Part shown: positions 33,355 through 45,306 of the stretch, piece by piece
How positions within the stretch are numbered: the stretch's first letter is position 1
How the letters are laid out: every line of letters starts with the position of its first letter
Assembly: GCF_024868665.1 (NCBI RefSeq)
Contig: NC_079913.1
Span: forward strand, 12,167,824 to 12,231,823
Direction: 5' to 3'
Source: Triplophysa rosa
Taxonomy: Eukaryota; Chordata; Actinopteri; Cypriniformes; Nemacheilidae
DNA: 64,000 bases
Translations under genes and position numbers: made by a program
The notes under the pieces: generated by a model
The model's input: only the letters and a program-made list of their open reading frames with translations
What the model was told of the DNA's origin: nothing
Database searches by the model: none

Positions 33355-34970
33355 TGGAAAAATAATTTGAACACTCTGCCAAGCCGTATACAAGACACAA
33401 TAAAAGTATAAAAAATTGGTCCGTATGAGTCATACGATAGATATGATAGAGAAAAACAGACTGAATATTTTCCAAACATCCTCTCCTCTCACGAAGCTCT
33501 CAAATTTGACCTTGCAGAGTCAAACTAGATTAAAGAGCTACGAAAATCATATGCTCCAACCAACATAAGAGTGAGGCTGCATGACGTCTACACTATTCAA
33601 AACAGATTTGAAAACAGAGTTTTTGTCTAAAAACGCACTTGGTCCACAGTAGTGTTTTCAAGCGTTTCCAAAACGTCATAAATGGATGGATAATGACATT
33701 AATGTTATCAAACTGGAGAGCATCCAATGCATCACATGAGGAGAAATGCGTCATCGTTTTCAAAAGCCTTTTTTTTACAGTCCACACTGCGACCTGGTGT
33801 GGACAGTACACGAAAACATTGGTAAACTGCTGTAACCATTCACTTCTATTGTATGGACATCAAACCCATGCAATGTCAATTGGTTCCGCAGTTGTTCAGT
33901 TACCAACATACTTCAAAATATATTATTTTGTGTTCTGCAGAAGAAATAAAGTGTTCAGCATCTGCACTAGACGAGAAGCAGTGTGAATATTTTTCTAAAC
34001 ATTTTTGAGTTCTATAAAAGAAATAAAGCTATACAGGTTTTGGAACGACATTAAGGTGAGGTAAACAAGGGAAGCCATATTTTTTGGGGAAACCATTTCT
34101 TCTAAGATCAATGACAGTAGAGAGGAAAAAACAGTAGGTAGGTGAGGGAGAAAGAGAGGGAGAGACTGTGGAAAAGCCAGTCTTAATGATGGGATTACTG
34201 CAGCCATATGTTTGCACATTCAGCTCGCACATCAGAAAGAGGAACAGCCATGTGAGGGTGAAGTTAAACAAGTGAATTCAGAACGACCACATCGGCCATG
34301 CACATTGTCCTCATCTGAATATCAGTGCGTGTGTTCTGTTCAAGCCAAACCATCTCTCTGTGCCAGCGGGCATCTGTAGCGGCGCTGGGCAACCTTTCAG
34401 AACCAGAGCTGGAGCTCAGGAATGTGGAGACCTTTAACGCTTTGTGTTTACATGCATATGGGCCTCATATATTGTAGCTGAACATCCAGTGTGATCTTGA
34501 ATTCAGATACTAGGTTGGGTAAAGTTTTAGATATATTTGTCCTATTATTTTGGTATAAAATTAACCAACATCACAATGATTTAAACACACTTTTTATTTG
34601 ACTATTAAAATGCACAAGACTGCTCTGGTAGTTGTGCACCCAGTGTATGCGCACTGTTTTAATAGCATAGTAACATGAAATTTTGCATACATGGTGTAGT
34701 ATGATGACGACGCTATCAAGGAACGTGGAACGACGGGGAGCTGTCATCTTCACCTCCACTGCTATTGGAAATCAATACGAACGGACTATCATATCATGTT
34801 TGTGGATGACGAAATGAAATAAAGTTCCTATTATGCTTCATTGCATGATTTTTATTGAATTTTATTGAATTAGCTGCAAGTAACGTATTGTCAAATAATA
34901 CAGGACGTTACACTGTAAAAAAGGCAAATTTCTCTGGATTCAAACATTGTTGGACATATCTGGGATTATG
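33355..34970. other. Non-coding stretch with repeat debris
   Basis: 33820-34062 is a diverged partial copy of the foldback family (cttctattgtatggac, aaaatatattattttgtgttctgcag). 33597-33815 has inverted actgtccacacc-type motifs (gtccacactgcgacctggtgtggac) of a DNA element. No gene recognised; short frames around 33593-34271 fall in this debris. Confidence 0.5.
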
Positions 34971-35912
34971 TAAGAACACAAGTAAACAAAATGTATAACC
35001 CTGCTAATGCAAAAATCTTACATATTGTACCTTTAACCTATAACTATTTTGTTATCCTGCAACCAATATTGCCCTTTTTACACATCAATGCTGGTAAATT
35101 ACTGGTAAAGTTATTCTGGTAAATTCATGGTAAATAAACAAATGTGCTGTTCACACAAGCAACAACATTCTGTTAATTTACCGGTAAGACAGCATTCGTA
35201 CAGCCGTCTCAAAATACCAGTAATACGATGTCATTGAGCGGAAGTGTGATTTTATATTCGAACGAATGCGGTGTTGTTTATGTTTGGATCATACACTTGC
35301 ACTTAACCCAAGGACACTGCGCCGTGCCGCCCGCGTGCGGTGTAGACTGTGTACAAACTCTTTGTGTATTTACGGTAATAAAGATCTGCGCATGCGTGAG
35401 ATGGTATGTCAAGACGGAGGGGGAGAATAAAGGCCGAAGTATGGTCCGTACGTCTGCGTTCGCGCGCCGTCCGTATGATGCAATTTTCATCATCAGAAGG
35501 GTCCGCGGTCATCTGCGTGCAGCCCCTTTTTTTGAGACCGCGCGGACGTGACGCGTACAACAGCGCATGCGTGAAAAAGTCCACTAGTCCACTAGGGGTC
35601 AATACACACACAGAAAGTGTGCCGCTCAAACACGCTCAAACCAAGAACAGTAAGCTAAGAAGCATATCCTTCTCCATACTGCTTGGTAGTTGTTCTTTGT
35701 TGTCTTGATGTTTGCTCGGATTCGTTGTAATGGCGAATGACTTCCTCTATATTCCTCTATTTGGCAACAATATCTGGATCAAAACTAATGTTTTAAAAAG
35801 GGGCTATAAAAAAATAGTTGGACATATCTGGGATTATATCATAGAGAAATAAATATTAAATTTCTTGCAAAATCACCCAGCCGTGAGGTCCAGCAATAAA
35901 ACAAAAGTAGCA
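34971..35912. other. Non-coding stretch between 21-bp direct repeats, CpG-rich centre
   Basis: The 21-bp gttggacatatctgggatta(t) occurs at about 34950 and again at about 35817. Between them lie a ttaccggtaa-rich segment (35060-35230) and a CpG-rich segment (35430-35580: cgtctgcgttcgcgcgccg, gaccgcgcggacgtgacg). The overlapping frames on both strands at 35228-35708 show no domain; I read this as an old transposon insertion, not a gene. A (GT)14 tract follows at 35914-35941. Confidence 0.45.
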
Positions 35913-36278
35913 ATGTGTGTGTGTGTGTGTGTGTGTGTGTTTGTGCACTGCTGGGTTAGGGGACATGTTTCACAAAAGTAATAACTGTGTCCCACACTAG
36001 TGCCCACCAGAGAACCGTGTAATGTGCCTGCTATGAAAGCTTTGCTCCACTGTGTGTGTTACCATGGTACAAATCCACCCACACACACAGGAAGTGATCT
36101 ATCCTTATATGTGAACTAGACCAGTTCAGTTCCCCATCAGTTCATCTCTACTTCTCCAGCCACAGTCATCCATCACATATCTGTGTGTGTGTTTAAGCTA
36201 TTGGATTGCCTCTTAATTCATTCACACCAGTTATCATCAGAATAAAGGCCCGAGGGCAGCTGCCGTGACTGTCTAGAG

Positions 36279-37281
36279 CAGGGGTCTTCAACTACCTTTC
36301 TTTGAGGGCCGGATTCCAAAAGTATAAATAGGATGCGGGCCAGTTTTTTCCCATATCATAATTTCTTCTGTTATTTTGTATTTCCGTTATTTATTGCATT
36401 TTGTTCCTTTTATACTGTTTTTGATGATGTTACTTACAGGTCATATATTAAAACATGCACACAAATATTGCATCCAGTATATACATTTTCATGATATTTA
36501 ATTAAAAGGGATATTGTCTTTTAATTGTATTTTATATTCCCTAATACTGTATGTTGAATGAAATTGCTGTTAATTTACTCACCCACAGTCCCCCAGTACT
36601 TCCAAGATGTGGGTGGTATTGTTTTTTTTCAATAAGATATTTATGAAGATATTGAATTAATGAAAGTGAAATAAAAAAGTCAAAAACGCTAATACATTCA
36701 GCACAAAAGTAATCCCTGCCCCTTGACGTTAAACTGACGTCTATAATAAACCGAATCAACCGATCTGTGCAAGAAACTGAACGCTATTATCGAATCTTCG
36801 GGTGAATGCCAATCGCATGCATGTGCCCCATGCACGTATAAGGGCAGATCGTTTGAAGTGCAAGTTCTGGAAGGAGATGAACACCTGTTTTCGTAAACAA
36901 AGCTGTTTAAATCATACATAATGAATGCAGTAATAAAAACATCGTTATTTCCTTATCTGAGACAATAGTTCACGTGGTGTAGTACAGAACTTTTCCTGCA
37001 GTTACTTTCAAGGGCACAAGACGCGTTTTGGATCGCGACCTATCGCGTGCGCAAACCGACTCGCTTTATCTACTCGAATCGCTTTATAAGACGTCAATCG
37101 TTATGAGCCGCGGGAATTACTTTCATATTGAATGTAGAAGCGTTTTGAACTTTCAAAGGCGTGGCGTCTCAGGATGCACATTTCTTAAAGCACAACATTC
37201 TCAAAGTCTCTCCACTTATTTGAAATATTAAGGCGGGCCAGGTAAAGATGATTGGCGCAGGCCGCCAGTTGACTAGCCCTG
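36279..37281. mobile_element. hAT-type non-autonomous element, 1 kb
   Basis: Ends CAGGGGTCTTCAACT and the complement of AGTTGACTAGCCCTG are imperfectly inverted, with a perfect 8-bp target duplication GTCTAGAG (36271-36278, 37282-37289). Subterminal gagggccggattcc and ggcgggccagg are complementary-type motifs. Open frames inside are short and unrecognised. Confidence 0.9.
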
Positions 37282-37289
37282 GTCTAGAG

Positions 37290-38219
37290 GATGCAGGCTC
37301 TCTTGATCACTGTTTTCTTCTTTAATAACATTATACACAATCCACAAACTGTCAAATGTTCACAAATACTGGAAGTAGATCATTTCTGGGCTATCTGACG
37401 GTGATGCATCTTTTATACTGTCAGTAGCCTACATGACCTTATTTCACATGAAACAAGTATAATTGTAGATATTGTAAGGAGCTATATAGTTTTTTATCAA
37501 ATTTAGCTGTACCTATATATCTGTTTATCTATACCTGGGATTAAAAGTGATTTCTGCTGTCACATTTCTTTAATGAGTTATCTGTCTATAACAGGACAGT
37601 TATGTGAGTGACATACATATATGCAACACGGCTCAGCAGAATGTGAGAACGGCGAGAGTGAAGACTCACACACACTATAAATCTTTATAATGGATCTTTG
37701 CTCATGCATGAAACTTACAGTATAATATACAACTCCCATAGGCCTATGTTGTAGGCTATATTAGACTAATTTTTAGGTAATGAAGCATGAAGTGGGGTTT
37801 GAGATTGCACTACACAGATATATTATAATAAAACCACTTAACCTTATTATAAGAATAGCTAATATACTGTAATATTAATGAAGTCTTATTCATTGGTGGT
37901 TTGAATATGGCTGGAATCTGACTCTTGCATAAACGTACCATTATACAGAGATGTTATATTGGCATACACTATACTACTATTGCAAGTGTAGTATCGTTTT
38001 TACATGGTACTTCAAAATACTTTAAAGAACACCACGTTGTTTTCCTTTTACAAAACATCAAGTTTTACTACAGTTGAATGTTTTAACAATTAAACATCTA
38101 AAAACGACTGTTCTGGTGATTCACGACAAAAGTGCGTTGGGTACAAAGTTGAAAAATTATGATTAAATGTATTTCATTTCAATAAATACATGAAATACTG
38201 TAATTTATGCTTCAAATAT
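37290..38219. other. Non-coding stretch
   Basis: AT-rich DNA; nothing recognised. Confidence 0.5.
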
Positions 38220-38900
38220 TTAGAGGCGTTCGGGACACCTAATGAGTGACAGCAAGCTCAGCCAATCAGCGTTCGGCATCTGTGACTCTCAGCCAACCAG
38301 ACCGTACCGTTCGTGTTTATGAACAGCCCGTCACGTCAATATGCTGCTGGAGGCCGTCCGAGCATTTGGCTCGCTAGGCCTCATTGAATACAATTCAAAA
38401 CAACTTTAGAGTGAATTAGAAACGTCTTTCCTATGTAACGGCGTATAAACGCCCGTAATATTATATACTGCCATGCTGCGGGTGACATATATCGCTTTAA
38501 CAGCCCCGTTTCTCTGTACGGGGCTCAGCTAACGCTACTTTAGCAGGACGGACCACAAACACGCTGAACTTTATCACGATCAATAGATCCAATTCACGGG
38601 TGATTAATAAGCACACATATACCTTTGAAGCTTGCATTCGCGCTCCGCTTACATCCCTTCACCCGGTCCCATGATGTAAATGAAGGCGGAATAGTCGCAT
38701 AGTCCAGCAGCAGGAAGTCGGTGGTGTTCCCGTCGAAGTGAGTGAGAACTGTGCTCACTATGGAAACCCCTGCAGCAGCGGCTCAGGTGCTCACGCGCCG
38801 CCCGCCCGCCGCGTGCTGCAGCTCAAACTCGTCCCACATCAAAACAACACAGTAGTCGTCGTGGTGTTACTCTGTGCATGCCTGCGTGCTGAGTCCGGAT
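38220..38900. promoter_or_regulatory. CpG-rich promoter-like block
   Basis: Local rise in GC and CpG (for example cgcgccgcccgcccgccgcg near 38796) in AT-rich surroundings. Donor-like sites occur on both strands: plus GTCGAA|GTGAGTGAG after 38737, and minus TTCAAAG|GTATATG after 38633. It may be a bidirectional promoter or the first exon of the next gene on the minus strand. The intervening sequence has no long frame, so any exon here is 5' UTR. Gene identity unknown. Confidence 0.5.
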
Positions 38901-40207
38901 AGATAACTGATTTTTCAGCCTTTCTGTGCACTTTATGTAAAATTGAAGTTAGCCAACAAAGTTCACACTTGAGTTCATTTCTCTTAATGATTAAGAAAAA
39001 GCATGTATAATTTAAGCTTCATATATTATTCAAACGTGAATTAGCATGAATTATATGTATATGCATATGCATTCATTAACGAGTTAATTATATAACAATA
39101 AATCATTAATCCGTGCTTCCAATGATATTGCTGTACATGGTGCATGCAAAAAAAACGAGTTTCGGGGTATAGGCTAAGTATACAAGTAATATGTATACTA
39201 CTTGATTTATTGGTTTAGTTGAAAGTACATCATGAATTAATGTTTTTAACAAAATATGTTTTAACAACAAAAATGTAATAGCTTTCCAGTAGTCACCGGT
39301 CCAGTGAAGAAAATAAATGGCTCGGAGCCTCCATCTTGTGGCACAATATGTAACTACAATCCCATATTCACACATTTAAAACGTTATTTATGAACTTTCG
39401 CAGTACTGCGGGTGAGTAAAGGAACACAGTCAGTAGTTTTGGTCGAATCATTACAGTAAGAAAATGTGTTACAGTAGTTTAAACAAATCGTACTGTGACA
39501 AACTTGCATTGTGTGTACATAGAAATGTGAAGTTTAACAACCCTTACAAAATTATTGTAGTGCAGTTCAAAAGTTTTTATAACACTTATGTATTCTTTAT
39601 TTATAATTGTTACACATTTTAGAATGTAATTAACTCGTCAGAACTATGGAATAACACAGTGCTTCCCGAACGGTGGGAGGCGCCCCCGGTGGTCATTAGC
39701 TGTATTGCAGGCGGTCGAGGCTTTGTCTAAATCAGTTTTAAAATATTAATTAAAACATGAATTTTGAACTGACTTTTAATGTAGTTCCTATCACACTGTG
39801 TAACGGATTGCAAATACAATATTTATTATCCAATTTTACCAGAATACAATAAACAAATAACACATTTAAAAATGTGTAGTATACATGTAATGTAGAATTA
39901 TGTGCACTGCCACATAGAAAAACATGCTTCATAAGGCTTTTCATATGGAGTATTATTTAATCAATTTGTCACTTTTACTGGCAACATTTAGCATCTATAA
40001 ATGTAAATTTCTAGGAGACAAGCCTTTATTTCTAATTTTAAAGGCAGAAATTCTACAATACCTAAAATCAATCCAATGTTTAACAAATAAGAAAGCTGTA
40101 AAATGTGTTTCTATAACATTTAAATGTTTTTATTAAAAAACTTTTCTTTTGATTCCGTCTATTTTCTTTTTTATCTCATTTTATTTTCCTATGTAACTAT
40201 CTGCATA
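38901..40207. other. Non-coding stretch
   Basis: AT-rich. A hAT-end-like cagtgcttcccgaacggtgg sits at 39659. No supported gene. Confidence 0.5.
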
Positions 40208-40208
40208 A

Positions 40209-40246
<38 letters not shown>

Positions 40247-40316
40247 CATACATACATGCATTCACACACATATATATACACTGCATGTATGTGTGTATAT
40301 ATATATTTATATATAC
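40208..40316. repeat. (TA)n / TATG microsatellite
   Basis: Alternating tata, catacata and tgtgtata tracts; low complexity. Confidence 0.9.
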
Positions 40317-40889
40317 ACACTTTTAAATACAGTTAAAAGTTTTATCATGTGAACTTGTCCTTATACGCTTATTTCCTTACAAGTGCAACTCCACAGTGTG
40401 GACACTAGAGGACAGCATACAACCATGTGTTGTTATATCTTAGTTATTTATTCTTTCAACCAGAACGTATTTATTAATAAATCTGTTTTATGTGTCAGTT
40501 ACACAACATATTGTAAACAATCCGATAATATAATCCTAATATTTTTCTTTCCAATTTAAACATAATTTTATAGCATGCAGCCTAAGAATAAAACCTTTTT
40601 GAGATGAATTTACTGTAATGTAACAGTGTCATTGCTTTTATTATCCACTTCTAATACATTAATAGTTGATACGTTGATAAGTAGTGTATTCTTGTTTTAC
40701 ACCACGGCAAACAATTTGACCAATAGTAAATCATTATAATATCGTTACATTGAACTGGAATGTAATATTAAACCTTCGCTTTCATTGTTAGGTTATAGTA
40801 ACATGTATTTAATAAAGTAAAAACCCAGTCATATAAATGTATGTCAAGCTGAGTAAACTGGCTCATGATCATGGCTATTCTCGCCTTAC

Positions 40890-41100
40890 CTGTCCTGCAG
40901 CCTCACATGGTCAGGATGAGTGTTTCCTCCATTACGTTGCTCTTTCTTTAGCTCCAAGTCAGAAGAAACTCTTTGTTGTCTGACGTGAAGCCTTTGGAAT
41001 CCAGCCAACCTCTTGGATAAAATGATTTGACGTTTCATACAGGCCCAGATTCAGTTTCAGTCATGCAAAAACACGGACTCCTTTAGTTCCGACATTTCTG
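40890..41100 (-). other. Possible non-coding exon end, minus strand
   Basis: A consensus donor GACAG|GTAAGGC (exon end 40890) follows a mixed-composition sequence with an ATG but only a short frame (ATG GAG GAA ACA CTC ATC ... TGA). It could be an untranslated exon of a gene running leftwards, or chance. Confidence 0.25.
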
Positions 41101-41352
41101 AAGCGATGAAGTTGTAACATGTATTTTAAAAGTGTCGTATCAGAAAACGCAACAATACAAAACCTTTTCTTTTTAAAGATACCTATTGTAACTCACATAT
41201 TTACTACTTTTCAATACGCTTGTAATGTATGCCTTAGTAGGAACGTTTCTTCTTTTTTAATGTTGTTGTAAAGTTGAACAGAAATACCTGCATTCCTTCA
41301 ATCATTTATTTATTTATTCGAGATCTTCCGCTTTTGGTGGCTTTTCTGAAGC

Positions 41353-41632
41353 ATTAAAGCCATAGTTCACCCAAGAATAAACATTCTATCATCAAGTTTG
41401 TTTCACACACAAAGCTTTAGTAGCCTATATTGGAATATAGTATACTATGTCATATATACTTTGCGCATATACTTCTATTTATTTATTGAGTCTTAAACCC
41501 ATTAGTCACCATCCACTATTGTCTGACCAAAACTCTCGTATTGTGTTCCACGGAGTAGGCTACCACTCATTCAATTTACAGTCAAATGAGCGTTTTGTTT
41601 TTATAAAAAGTTTTATTTTTGGGTGAATATTC
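41353..41632. repeat. Foldback repeat, gggtgaactat family, diverged
   Basis: Left gccatagttcacccaagaataa, right ttatttttgggtgaatattccct; the interior is strongly diverged. Confidence 0.65.
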
Positions 41633-44114
41633 CCTAAAAATGAATTTGAACTTAATATGACTGATAAAAAAGCAAGCATATATAATATATATCATATATA
41701 ATAACTGGTATTTCCAACCTTCTGGAGCATATAAATGATCAACGCTGTTTTCTTATAATGGTAGTAAATTGATTTGGGACTCTCTGGTATCTCTGTAGGG
41801 ATGCAGACATGGACAGCACACAGTGAAGGGACACAGACACTGGAACAGACGGGGGGCTACGCCCAGAGCAGCAGTACAGTACAGAACAGTGTGACCTCAT
41901 TATAGTCAGCACCTTCGGTTTTATACTACCAGCATGTCCTCAACCCCAACATCGTTGAGTTTGTACATTGCATTTCGTCCGGTCTAGTGGAATCTTTAAG
42001 GAAATGGGTCAATTTGGACTTGATGTGAACCATTTCCCGGTTCCTCGAGGTCGGACGTTACGTCCCAAAGGAACAGGGCCTCACATTGGGTTACGTTCTA
42101 AATAGAGCACGAAGAGGCTGTTCATCTACTGTTACAGCAAGTTGGGCTGCACAGAAATATACATATACAGATCTTTATGTATATTTACCATGTTTGGTGA
42201 CGGGACTGAAATCAACTGCACTCATGTAAATAAAAGGCAAACGAAAGGAAATATTGGAGAAATGAAACCACAAACGATACAGAGAAAAGTGAGGCGGGAG
42301 ATAGAGAAGAGACGTGAAACACCAGAACATTCGTACAACATACTGGACAGATACTGGAACGCCACGCCACAGAGAAAGAGACGAGTATTAGGAAAAATGG
42401 TTTAATATCGGAGACAGAGGCAAAAAACTGCATCACACAACATACATTTACAAAAATAAGTCTGACTGTTCCAGCTACACAGTTAGGTTAACAGCAAAGA
42501 CAGAGAAACCAGAAAAATCTAAACAGCTAAAAGCAAAGTCCTCAAATTACTTTTATCTCGTTGTCAAACTAATACATTTATCCACTGAAGGTGACTAAAT
42601 ACTTCTAAATCGTCTAATCGTCTTATCATGGTGACAGCACAATACTCAACTAAATGAAACTTACCGCTGTTGTAAAGACAAACCGCATTACGTACTGTAT
42701 TTATAAGCCAAATGGAAAACTCCTCGACCCTCGTTCCGAGAAAAGAAACCAACGAAAGGAGAAAGGAAAGCAACGTGAAGATTAAAGAAGAGGAGGCTAA
42801 GGATACCAAGCCAAAGTGTTCTCCTAAAAAATCTTTATATCAAAACCTCCCATTCTGGAAGCCAACTTAGAAATCAAACTCGGGAAGCAGTTGCTGTCGG
42901 CCCCGGGCTGGGGCCGCGCAGCCTGTCGGATAGTTTTTTTTTCCTTTAATTGCCAGTATAAAAAGTTCCACTGGTACAAAAGGCATAAGTACAATCAGTG
43001 ATAGAAATAGGAAAGCCTGCTTTTTTTGTACTTTTTCAATTCCCATCCAATGACAGATTTCCAAAGTGTTGTCAAACAAACATGTATCACGCTTACATAA
43101 TCCACTGAAATGCATTGACTTTGGCTTTTCTCAAGACAATACTTAAAACTATTTAAATCTTTTCAGAATCAAACGAAATGATATTAATCTACAGACGACA
43201 AGCTTTTGTTACGGCACGTTAGATAAACACATACATTGTTTTCAAAAAACTTGACATAAGCCAAAATGCAAAGAAACTACACATCATTTTTTTTCTTCAA
43301 AATACAATTGTTAAATAGCACTTAAGAGAAAGAAATGAACCAAAGAAACAACAAACAGGTTTCAGATGTGTGTGGTGCGTTAAACCCCTGAGTCCCGAGT
43401 CTCAGCGAGAACTCCTGCAAAGACTCCTGTGAGCTTGTGCTTTACTAAACATCAAACGAATGTGTTTCTATGCGTGTGTATGGTAAAATTGTGCTGGCCG
43501 TGAAAACGTACCCTGTTTGTCTGAAGTCGGCGGAGTTGATTGTGATGAAGTGCGCCGGACGAACGTGAAAACTAAGGTGGACTAAAACTAACCGCCAGTG
43601 TTTCAGAAGCCCCGATACTGAGCTGAGGTAAAGATACTTAAGCTAGTCCATTACAGCGATATTACATGAAGCAAATCAAATGAAATCGAACAAAGTGGCA
43701 TTTAATAAAACCTCTGCATGATTATAATCTCCACATGCCACACGGGTTGAACGAATACGGTTTTCATCAAATTTATGAGACGGGTCACCGGTCGGTACCG
43801 AGTACTGAGTAAGCAAACAAGTCATCAGTTTTAATACTGCGTGTTAACGCGTGTGCTTTTGTGTTTGTGCTAGCGGTTATAAAATTTGGCAATGACTGAC
43901 TGACTAACTGTCACTTCCCAATACGAAACCGTTTTAATGGAAAACAAATCCGTTGGGCCTTATTCATGAAACACAAGCAGAGCGATTTTTCGGGTGTCAA
44001 AATGGAATACATAAAAAAGACTGCAAATTTACAAGAAAAACATGTCATTTTATATGACAACTTATTTAATGGTATTTTACTGGTGCTCCAGCTGATTTTA
44101 GATTTTTTTGGAGG

Positions 44115-44440
44115 GGTTGTTTCAATCCAAAATACTGGGTTGTTTTAACCCATTGTGGGGTCAAAAATAAACCATTTGCTGAGATAAATTAACCAAACAG
44201 TTGGGTTTTTCCATTTTGACCCAATGGTGAGTTAAATAATCCAACATTTTTCCATCCAGCAATTTCAGTATTGGTTTGAAGAACAAGTGCAGGATTTTGC
44301 ATACTAATGGATTTTTGCAGTCTTGGTAAATACTGGGTCAAAATGTCAATTTTTGACCCAACCACGTGTTAAATCAACCCAGAATTTAGTGCTGAAACAA
44401 CCCAATATAGGTTCACTTAAACCCAACAGTCGAGTTCGTC
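44115..44440. repeat. Teleost 'tgggttgttttaaccca' repeat
   Basis: Multiple copies of actgggttgttttaaccca, tttgacccaa and aacaaccca in both orientations. This is a low-copy internal palindromic repeat of a type common in fish genomes. Confidence 0.65.
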
Positions 44441-45115
44441 CATATGTTTACCAGCATCCAGCGTGTGCTTCATGAAAGAAGGTCCTTTGCTTTTAAACCG
44501 GCTAAAAAGTTGGCAGATCTTTGCTTAAGATTCTAAAATAACGTGGACAGATAGAGGACAAACAATCGATCACATGTGCACATTTACACAGACACACAAA
44601 CCCTTGGCACACGTTTTCATTGTGCAGCAAAATATTCCAGCCCACTAATACTGATCGACACGTTAAGGCCACGGCAGAGCTAGGGTAGAAAATAGTGCTA
44701 TAAAGTGAAGTAAACGACTTTTAAGGGGGCTGCCTGTAAACTACGTTTGTAAACAATACTTATACGGGCCGTATGAAGAAGATGTGTAAACGTTTTCAGC
44801 AGTGCTACAGGCGCTATCAAATAATGAGGGTGAACAACTTTGGCATCAGGACGGTTTTGCTTGTCCTACTAACGTAAAATAGTCCTGATAAAGGCAGCGG
44901 GAAGCAAGACTACACTGAGATTTCGCATTTAACAGAAACTAACATAGAACAGCTGTTGTGTGTGATGGTCAAAAGTTAAACTACTGCTTCAGATAAAACT
45001 TTCAATGTTGTGTCTCGACACGCATAAATCGTTCACTCACAAACATGCCGACGTTTTCCTGTCACATTTGGCTCTGAAGTAAATAAGTCGGCCTTCAGTG
45101 GTGTAAGTGGACCCT

Positions 45116-45306
45116 TAATGTGTGTGTGTGTGTGTGAGGAGAACTGCTGAGACTCAATCTCAGGGGCTCACATACACACACCGTCAAAGAAAAGAGGGTT
45201 GTGAGGTCAACCTTTAGCACAGGTGTGTGTATGCGTGCATGTGTGTGCATATGTGCTCACTTGTGAACGCGTGTGTGTGCGTGTGTGTGTCTGTGCGCTT
45301 GTGAGA
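45116..45306. repeat. (GT)n-rich microsatellites
   Basis: gtgtgtgtgtgtgtgtgtg at 45119-45137 and mixed gtgtgcgtgtg to 45306, within the presumed 3' UTR or flank. Confidence 0.85.

Noticed and set aside
35228..35708. Overlapping ~100-codon frames on both strands near 35.5 kb
   Set aside because: CpG-rich composition lowers stop frequency; frames on opposite strands overlap and neither shows a domain.
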